Assembly (NCBI GenBank): GCA_019683855.1
Contig: JADGHP010000004.1
Span: 1-38,471 of the forward strand
Source: Thermoleophilia bacterium
Lineage (GTDB): Bacteria; Actinomycetota; Thermoleophilia; Gaiellales; Gaiellaceae
Direction of reading: 5' to 3'
DNA length: 38,471 bases
Under the pieces are notes generated by a model. The model made no database searches and was not told the DNA's origin. It was given only the letters and a program-made list of their open reading frames with translations. Of the stretch, positions 33,610 to 38,471 are shown piece by piece. Within the stretch, counting starts at the first letter, position 1, and every line of letters begins with the position of its first letter. The position numbers and the translations under genes are program-made.

Positions 33610-35328
33610 ATGCGCCTGGCACTCGCGCAGATCGACCCCGTCGTCGGCGACCTCGACGGCAACCGCGAGCTGATCCTCGGCCGGCTGGCGGAGGCGAAGC
33701 GCGCCGGCGCCGACCTCGCCGTCTTCCCGGAGCTGGCCGTGACCGGCTATCCCCCCGAGGACCTGCTGCTGCGGCCCGGCTTCGTGCGCGCCGCGCGCGC
33801 GTCGCTGGAGCGGATCGCGCGCGAGACCGACGGGATCACGGCGCTCGTCGGCGTGCCCCTCTTCGACGGCGACCTGCGCAACGCGTGCGCGGTCTGCTCG
33901 GGCGGCGCCGTCCAGGCCGTCTACCGGAAGCGCTTCCTCCCCAACTACGGGGTGTTCGACGAGGACCGCTACTTCGCGCCCGGACGCGACCTCGTCCTCC
34001 TCGACGTCGGCGGCGCGCGCGTCGGGATCACCATCTGCGAGGACATGTGGCAGCCGGGGCCGCCCGCGACCGAGCTCGCCCTCGCCGGCGCCGAGCTGCT
34101 CGTCAACCTGTCGGCGTCGCCGTTCCACGTCGGCCGCGAGCGCGAGCGAGAGGAGATGTTCCGGACGCGGGCGCGCGACAACATCTGCTTCGTCGCCTTC
34201 TGCAACACCGTCGGCGGACAGGACGAGCTGATCTTCGACGGGCACTCGCTCGTCCTCGACGACGAGGGCGAGGTGCTCGCCCGCGCGCCGGGGTTCGAGG
34301 AGTGCCTGCTCGTCGTCGACTGCGACCCGACGGCGGTGATCGGCCGGCGGCTGCGGGACGTGCGCCGGCGCGCGCTCGCCCGCGAGCTGCCCGAGCCGCC
34401 GGCCGCGGCGATCGTGACGGTCGCGCCGGCGCGGGAGCACCCGGGCGGCACGCGGGCGGGGCAGGTCGTCCCGTTCCCGGACGAGCTCGAGCAGATGCGG
34501 AGGGCGCTCGTGCTCGGGCTGCGCGACTACGTGCGCAAGAACGGCTTCTCGGAGGTGGTCGTCGGCGTCTCGGGCGGGATCGACTCCGCCCTCACCGCGG
34601 CGATCGCGGCGGAGGCGCTCGGGCCGGACCGCGTCCACTGCGTCTCGATGCCGTCGCGCTACTCCTCGGAGGGGACGCGCGGCGACGCGCGCCGGCTCGC
34701 GGAGAGCCTCGGCTGCGACTTCCGCGAGATCCCGATCGAGCCGATGGTGGACGCGTTCAGCGACGCGCTCGCGGCGTCGTTCGCCGGACGCGAGCCGGAC
34801 CTCACCGAGGAGAACCTCCAGGCGCGGATCCGCGGCACGCTGCTGATGGCGCTCTCGAACAAGTTCGGCTGGCTGCTCGTCGCGACCGGCAACAAGTCGG
34901 AGGTGTCGGTCGGCTACGCGACCCTCTACGGCGACATGGCGGGCGGCTTCGCGCTGCTCAAGGATGTGTTCAAGACGGACGTGTTCCGGCTCTCCCGCCA
35001 CCTGAACGAGCAGGCGGGCCGGGAGCTGATCCCGCAGTCGATCATCGAGCGCGCGCCGAGCGCCGAGCTGCGCGCGAACCAGCGCGACGAGGACTCGCTG
35101 CCGCCGTACGCCGACCTCGACCGCGTGCTCGAGGCGTACGTCGAGGAGGATCGCTCGCTCGAGGAGCTGAGCTCGGACGGCTTCGACCCCGAGGTCGTCC
35201 GCCGCGCGGTCGCGCTCGTCGACCGCGCCGAGTACAAGCGCCGCCAGGCGCCGCCGGGGGTGCGGCTGCGGCCGAAGGCGTTCGGTCGCGACCGGCGCAC
35301 CCCGATCACCAACCGCTGGCGCGGCTGA
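33610..35328 (+). CDS. nadE: Glutamine-dependent NAD(+) synthetase
   Basis: This 572-residue enzyme makes NAD from nicotinic acid adenine dinucleotide, ATP and glutamine. The N-terminal nitrilase-like glutaminase domain (about 1-265) has the triad Glu41 (FPELAVTGYPPEDL), Lys107 (YRKRFLPNY) and Cys143 (TICEDMW). The synthetase domain begins near 295, with the P-loop VSGGIDSALT (320-329) and ATGNKSEVSVGYATLYGDMAGG. Length is normal for the two-domain form, which needs no separate amidotransferase. The ATG is probably leaderless. The start lies one base after a palindrome. Confidence 0.95.
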   Translation: MRLALAQIDPVVGDLDGNRELILGRLAEAKRAGADLAVFPELAVTGYPPEDLLLRPGFVRAARASLERIARETDGITALVGVPLFDGDLRNACAVCSGGAVQAVYRKRFLPNYGVFDEDRYFAPGRDLVLLDVGGARVGITICEDMWQPGPPATELALAGAELLVNLSASPFHVGREREREEMFRTRARDNICFVAFCNTVGGQDELIFDGHSLVLDDEGEVLARAPGFEECLLVVDCDPTAVIGRRLRDVRRRALARELPEPPAAAIVTVAPAREHPGGTRAGQVVPFPDELEQMRRALVLGLRDYVRKNGFSEVVVGVSGGIDSALTAAIAAEALGPDRVHCVSMPSRYSSEGTRGDARRLAESLGCDFREIPIEPMVDAFSDALAASFAGREPDLTEENLQARIRGTLLMALSNKFGWLLVATGNKSEVSVGYATLYGDMAGGFALLKDVFKTDVFRLSRHLNEQAGRELIPQSIIERAPSAELRANQRDEDSLPPYADLDRVLEAYVEEDRSLEELSSDGFDPEVVRRAVALVDRAEYKRRQAPPGVRLRPKAFGRDRRTPITNRWRG

Positions 35329-35407
35329 GCGCTGCGCGCCCGCGTCGAGCCGCGTGGGCGGGGGCCGCGCTCGGGACGTGCCGCGCGGCCGGCCCGCGGG
35401 GAGACAG

Positions 35408-35938
35408 TCACAGCGTCTGCTCGCTCGCCCGCGCGAGCTCGCAGAACCAGCGCAGCCGCTCGCCCCACGGTACCGCCGCGTTCGCGGGCGAGGTGGAGGG
35501 GAGGACGAAGAGGCGCGTCTCGCCGAGCGTCCGCTGCTGCGGACCGAGCTCGGGGCGCTCGCCGAAAGCGCCGCGGTAGGCCTCTTTGCCGACGAAGCCG
35601 ATCCAGCCGGGCGCAAGCTCGCGCGCGACCCGCTCCAGCCGCTCCGCCGCGCCAGCGAAGTCGCGGCGGCGCAGGTCGCCGGAGCCGCGCGTCGTGCGGT
35701 AGGCGGCGTTGGTGAGACCGATGCCCTCGGCGAGCAGCGAGAACTGCTCGTGCGGCTCGTACAGGCGCGAGGTGAAGCCGGCGGCGTGCAGCAGCCGCCA
35801 GAAGTCGTTGCGCGGGTTCGCGAAGTGGGCGCGCGCCGCCGCCGAGACGCGGCCGGGGTTGATCCCGCAGAAGACGACGCGCAAGCCGGGCGCGAGCACG
35901 TCCGGCACGGCGCTCGGCGTCCTGTCCGCTACGGACAT
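35408..35938 (-). CDS. G:T/U mismatch-specific DNA glycosylase (Mug-like)
   Basis: This 176-residue uracil-DNA-glycosylase-superfamily enzyme removes uracil or thymine from mismatches with guanine. The active-site loop is FCGINPG (about residue 24-30), followed by FANPRNDFWRLLHAAGF. The second loop is LPSTSPANA (about 145), in the Mug/TDG pattern. There is no FeS cluster motif. ATG 35938 sits after GAGGGG at short spacing; in-frame starts at 35956 and 35968 would add 6 or 10 residues and one has GGGGGAG before it, so the exact start is open. It converges with nadE. Confidence 0.88.
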   Translation of the reverse strand: MSVADRTPSAVPDVLAPGLRVVFCGINPGRVSAAARAHFANPRNDFWRLLHAAGFTSRLYEPHEQFSLLAEGIGLTNAAYRTTRGSGDLRRRDFAGAAERLERVARELAPGWIGFVGKEAYRGAFGERPELGPQQRTLGETRLFVLPSTSPANAAVPWGERLRWFCELARASEQTL

Positions 35939-35960
35939 GTCCCCTCGCGGCGCCATACGC

Positions 35961-35993
35961 TCCCCCAAGGGGGTGCGAAGGCCCCCGTTGGGA
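35961..35993. terminator. G/C-run hairpin between the 84-residue gene and the Mug-like gene
   Basis: TCCCCCAAGGGGG and CCCCCGTTGGGA can form a long stem (GGGGG/CCCCC, then AA/TT and CCC/GGG past one bulged G) around an 8-base loop. It lies 60-90 bases past the stop of the 84-residue gene on minus and right before the Mug start. It could end one transcript, affect Mug translation, or both. Confidence 0.4.
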
Positions 35994-36053
35994 ACAGTAC
36001 GCGCCGAGGCTCGACGGGTGTGTGCCGGCTTCGTCTCGAGAGGCGCGCGGGTG

Positions 36054-36308
36054 CTATGCGGCCTCGACGGCGTCCCGCTCCGCCTCGAGCTCCTCGCTCG
36101 TGCGCGCGTCGATCCGCGCTTCGAAGTGACGCCTCAGGTCCTCGCCGGAGACGGTCGTGGGGAAGCGCGGCCGGCGCGGCTCGAGCTTGACGATGGTGAC
36201 TGTCGGATCCCACCCGCCGTAGCACCGCGCGTAGCACTCTGCCTCGGACAACGGTCGCAACCGCCGCACGGCCGCAGCGTACGCGTCCGCCCGGACGGAT
36301 GCGCGCAT
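36054..36308 (-). CDS. Small hypothetical protein (84 residues)
   Basis: The protein is soluble and charged, with Leu-Arg-Pro-Leu-Ser-Glu-Ala-Glu-Cys and CYARCYGGWDPTVTIVKLEPR in the middle and a C-terminal helix rich in Glu, Arg and Ala. Two cysteines four residues apart and a Gly-Gly-Trp-Asp are striking. The ATG at 36308 is preferred to a longer form starting at 36404 because the extension would cross the promoter and start of the divergent OsmC gene. No function is assigned. It may be a conserved small protein of this group of bacteria. Confidence 0.65.
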   Translation of the reverse strand: MRASVRADAYAAAVRRLRPLSEAECYARCYGGWDPTVTIVKLEPRRPRFPTTVSGEDLRRHFEARIDARTSEELEAERDAVEAA

Positions 36309-36327
36309 CGGGGGCCCTTGGATCTGC

Positions 36328-36333
36328 GACGAT
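36328..36333 (+). promoter_or_regulatory. Candidate leaderless -10 for the OsmC gene
   Basis: GACGAT ends six bases before the GTG at 36340. It is a weaker match, but the geometry is the same as elsewhere and no Shine-Dalgarno is seen. Confidence 0.35.
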
Positions 36334-36339
36334 TCGGGG

Positions 36340-36795
36340 GTGGCCGTTCGCGCGAAGGAGCTCCGGTTCGCCGTCGACCTCGCCGCCGGCGGCACGCTGT
36401 CCACCGAGGACGGAGCCCCGCTCGATCCGGGCGACGCGTGGACACCCGAGCACCTGCTGCTCGCCGCGCTCGCGCGCTGCTCGCTCGAAAGCCTGCGCCA
36501 CCACGCGCGGTGGGCGGGGATTCAGGTGCCCTCGGCCGCAGGGTCGGCCCGCGCGCTCGTCACTCGCCGCGAGAGCGACGGGCGCTACGCCGTCGTCGAG
36601 GCGTCGCTCGACCTGGCGATCGAGCTCGAGCCGAAGCCCGGGCCCGACGAGCTCGGCGCGCTGCTCGCGAAGGCGGAGCGCGACTGCTTCGTCGGCGCCT
36701 CGCTCCAGGCGAAGCCGAGCTACCGCTGGACCGTGAACGGCGTCGAGGCCGCAGCGTCGTCCTCGAGCCCGAGCGCACGAGCGCGCGAGCGCTAG
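36340..36795 (+). CDS. OsmC-family peroxiredoxin-like protein
   Basis: This 151-residue protein probably reduces organic hydroperoxides. The two redox cysteines of the family are present as Cys47 (LAALARCSLESL) and Cys116 (AERDCFVGAS). WTPEHLLLAAL is the usual start of the helical core. The C-terminal tail is Ser/Arg-rich. The GTG at 36340 lies 31 bases from the divergent 84-residue gene. The stop shares CTAG with the ClpS stop on the other strand. Confidence 0.9.
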   Translation: MAVRAKELRFAVDLAAGGTLSTEDGAPLDPGDAWTPEHLLLAALARCSLESLRHHARWAGIQVPSAAGSARALVTRRESDGRYAVVEASLDLAIELEPKPGPDELGALLAKAERDCFVGASLQAKPSYRWTVNGVEAAASSSSPSARARER

Positions 36796-37088
36796 CCCTG
36801 CTCGAGCGGGGCCATCGTCAGCCCGCGCTCGCGCAACTGCTCCCAGTACAGCTCGGCCTGCTCGCGCACGCCCGACCAGACGATCGCCTGCCCGGTGTTG
36901 TGGATCCGGTTCGCGAGCTCCAGGCCGCGGTCGTAGCTCACCCCCGGCAGCACCGCCGCGAGCGCCGCCGCCACGCCCTGGAAGGTGTTGTGGTCGTCGT
37001 TGCGCACGATCACGTGCCACGGACGGCCGAGCCCGGTGCCCTCTCCGCGGCCGAGCCGCTCGCGCGGCGGTGTCAGCGTCGTGCTCAC
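36792..37088 (-). CDS. clpS: ATP-dependent Clp protease adaptor ClpS
   Basis: This 98-residue adaptor delivers N-degron proteins to ClpC/ClpA. The fold is visible as WHVIVRNDDHNTFQGVAAAL (about residues 24-43), with the DDHNT substrate pocket residues, and later NRIHNTGQAIVW. The N-terminal 20 residues are a flexible extension. GTG 37088 is preceded by TACCAT six bases upstream. It is divergent from the cysteine-desulfurase-like gene by 32 bases. Confidence 0.94.
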   Translation of the reverse strand: MSTTLTPPRERLGRGEGTGLGRPWHVIVRNDDHNTFQGVAAALAAVLPGVSYDRGLELANRIHNTGQAIVWSGVREQAELYWEQLRERGLTMAPLEQG

Positions 37089-37094
37089 GCCGGC

Positions 37095-37112
37095 ATGGTA
37101 GTCCGGTAGCGT
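37095..37112. promoter_or_regulatory. Divergent leaderless -10 elements of clpS and the desulfurase-like gene
   Basis: On minus, TACCAT (37100-37095) lies six bases before the clpS GTG. On plus, TAGCGT (37107-37112) lies eight bases before ATG 37121. The whole intergenic gap is 32 bases and has no room for full leaders. Confidence 0.45.
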
Positions 37113-37120
37113 CCGCGTCC

Positions 37121-38284
37121 ATGTGCACGCCCGCCCTCGACGTCGACGCCGTCCGCGCCCGCTTCCCGGCGCTGCGCTCGCCGGTCGCGTTCCTCGACGG
37201 GCCCGGCGGGACGCAGGTGCCGGACTCGGTGATCGACGCGATCGCCGCCTACCTGCGCGACTCGAACGCGAACCTGGGCGGCGCGTTCGCGGCCAGCCGC
37301 CGCAGCGACGAGCTCGTCGAGCGGGCCCACGCCGCCGCGGGCTCGTTCCTCGGCTGCAGCCCCGACGAGGTCGCGTTCGGCCAGAACATGACGACGCTCA
37401 ACTTCGCGCTCTCGCGCACCGTCGCACGCGGCTTCCGCGCCGGGGACGAGATCCTCGTCACGCGGCTCGACCACGACGGCAACGTCTCCCCCTGGCTGGA
37501 GCTCGCGCACGACCTCGACCTGAAGGTCGGCTTCGTCGACATCCGCGACGACACGACGCTCGACCTGGACGACCTCGAGCGGAAGCTGAGCGAGCGGACG
37601 CGCGTCGTCGCCTTCCCGCTCGCCTCCAACGCGGTCGGCACGCTCACCGACGCGGCGCGGATCGCCGAGCTCGCGCACGCGGCCGGCGCGCTCGCCTGGG
37701 CGGACGCCGTCCACTTCGCGCCGCACGGCCCGATCGACGTCGCCGCCCTCGGCGTGGACGTGCTCCTCTGCTCGCCGTACAAGTTCTTCGGCCCGCACCT
37801 CGGCCTAGCCTACGGCCGGGCGGAGCTGCTCGCGTCATGGCGCCCGTACAAGGCGCGCCCCGCGGCGAACGAGCCGCTCGGCCGCCGCTTCGAGACGGGG
37901 ACGCTCGCGCACGAGCTGCTCGCCGGGTTCGTGGCGGCGGTCGAGTACGTGCACGAGGTCGGCTGGGAGGCGATCCGCGCCCACGAGCGCGCGCTCGGTG
38001 AGCGCTTCCTCGCGGGTCTCCCGGAGCGCTGCACCCTCTACGGGCTGCCGACGATGGAGGGACGCGTGCCGACGTTCGCGTTCACGGTCGAGGGCCGCTC
38101 GCCGCGCGAGGCGGCGGAGCGGCTGGCCGAGCGGCAGATCGCGGTGTGGGACGGGGACTACTACGCGGTCGAGGTGATGGCGAGGCTCGGACTCGAGCCC
38201 GATGGCGCGGTGCGCGCGGGGTTCGTCCACTACAACACCCCCGAGGAGGTCGACCGGTTGCTCGACGCCCTGGAGGAGCTGTGA
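37121..38284 (+). CDS. Cysteine desulfurase-like class V aminotransferase
   Basis: This 387-residue PLP enzyme resembles the 'cysteine desulfurase-like' (VC1184-type) group. The PLP lysine is Lys221 in CSPYKFFGPHLG, and the cofactor pocket shows Asp195 and His198 in WADAVHFAPHG. The C-terminal part lacks the RxGxHC catalytic-Cys loop of IscS/SufS, so cysteine desulfuration is doubtful; another amino acid or amine lyase activity is possible. The ATG at 37121 is chosen for the family-like opening (FPALRSPVAFLDGPGGTQVP). A 33-codon ORF overlaps its stop. Confidence 0.9.
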   Translation: MCTPALDVDAVRARFPALRSPVAFLDGPGGTQVPDSVIDAIAAYLRDSNANLGGAFAASRRSDELVERAHAAAGSFLGCSPDEVAFGQNMTTLNFALSRTVARGFRAGDEILVTRLDHDGNVSPWLELAHDLDLKVGFVDIRDDTTLDLDDLERKLSERTRVVAFPLASNAVGTLTDAARIAELAHAAGALAWADAVHFAPHGPIDVAALGVDVLLCSPYKFFGPHLGLAYGRAELLASWRPYKARPAANEPLGRRFETGTLAHELLAGFVAAVEYVHEVGWEAIRAHERALGERFLAGLPERCTLYGLPTMEGRVPTFAFTVEGRSPREAAERLAERQIAVWDGDYYAVEVMARLGLEPDGAVRAGFVHYNTPEEVDRLLDALEEL

Positions 38285-38382
38285 CCGACGTCGTCACCGC
38301 GGCGGGCGAGCGCTGGTCGCGCGACCCGTTCGCCGCCGAGCTCGTGGACAGCGTCGTTGAGGGCCGCGGCGCGCTGCGCTGA
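38281..38382 (+). CDS. Possible small ORF coupled to the desulfurase-like gene
   Basis: A GTG at 38281 overlaps the preceding stop by four bases (GTGA) and opens 33 codons with G/C at almost every third position. The peptide opens with VTDVVTAAGERWSRDPFAAE and has no recognised family. The overlap geometry equals that of marR/MFS, thiolase/FadB and DHA2/TetR here. It may be a real small protein, or the start of a gene broken by a frameshift near 38380. Confidence is modest. Confidence 0.4.
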   Translation: MTDVVTAAGERWSRDPFAAELVDSVVEGRGALR

Positions 38383-38397
38383 AGAGAAGCCGCGCCC

Positions 38398-38414
38398 CCG
38401 CCGGGAACCGGCGG
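38398..38414 (+). terminator. Hairpin after the small ORF
   Basis: CCGCCGG and CCGGCGG pair perfectly over 7 bp around GAA, 16 bases past the stop of the small ORF. No T tract. The last 57 bases of the window hold nothing else I can support. Confidence 0.35.
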
Positions 38415-38471
38415 TCGGTCGGCACCTGCGCAAGCCACGCCGGCTGCGCGGCGATCGCGTTCCTCGTCTGC

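Overview
The window is very G+C-rich bacterial chromosome with short intergenic gaps, strong G/C bias at third codon positions and many GTG starts. The gene set points to an actinobacterium: a fused KorA with KorB, a CysA/SseA-type thiosulfate sulfurtransferase, ClpS beside OsmC, a PAC2 protein, and an XRE regulator with a TPR tail. My best guess is a deep branch such as Thermoleophilia (Gaiellales/Solirubrobacterales). This is inferred from gene style; no rRNA or other phylogenetic marker is present. I found no tRNA, rRNA, CRISPR array, insertion sequence or prophage gene.

Layout. 1-2513: edge of a proline-rich protein, a flippase-like membrane protein and a zinc alcohol dehydrogenase, all on minus. 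2637-4981: a complete polar amino acid ABC importer (binding protein, permease, ATPase). 5047-7319: a CBS-domain protein diverging from a MarR regulator/MFS exporter pair. 7583-10868: a cysteine-free HesB-like protein converging on the korAB 2-oxoacid:ferredoxin oxidoreductase. 11002-13888 (minus): a VOC dioxygenase, a membrane-anchored HNH-like protein and an O-antigen-ligase-like protein. 14033-17852 (plus): XRE-TPR regulator, AlkA-like glycosylase, ProC and 6-phosphogluconolactonase. 17914-21756: a helical-repeat-like protein diverging from a two-gene beta-oxidation operon (thiolase plus a fused hydratase/dehydrogenase).

21981-24746: an unusual SF2 helicase with an acidic insert and a long charged tail. 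It converges on PAC2, CtaA and SelD (minus). 27717-29336: an SDR converging on a thiosulfate sulfurtransferase. 29528-31560: a DHA2 exporter with its TetR repressor. 31655-35328: an acyl-CoA synthetase and glutamine-dependent NAD synthetase. 35408-38382: Mug-type glycosylase, an 84-residue protein, OsmC, ClpS, a cysteine-desulfurase-like enzyme and a possible 33-residue ORF.

Most genes are ordinary metabolism, transport, repair and redox functions in one- to four-gene operons. Translational coupling by 4-base overlaps is frequent. The clearest signal beyond gene content is regulatory. At least ten operon-leading genes have a -10-like hexamer (TANNNT or NANNNT) ending 6-7 bases before the start codon and no Shine-Dalgarno sequence, which indicates leaderless mRNAs. 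Four palindromic operators lie over promoters (marR/MFS, thiolase, sulfurtransferase, DHA2/TetR). The most unusual protein is the helicase. No self-contained new multi-gene system is evident to me.
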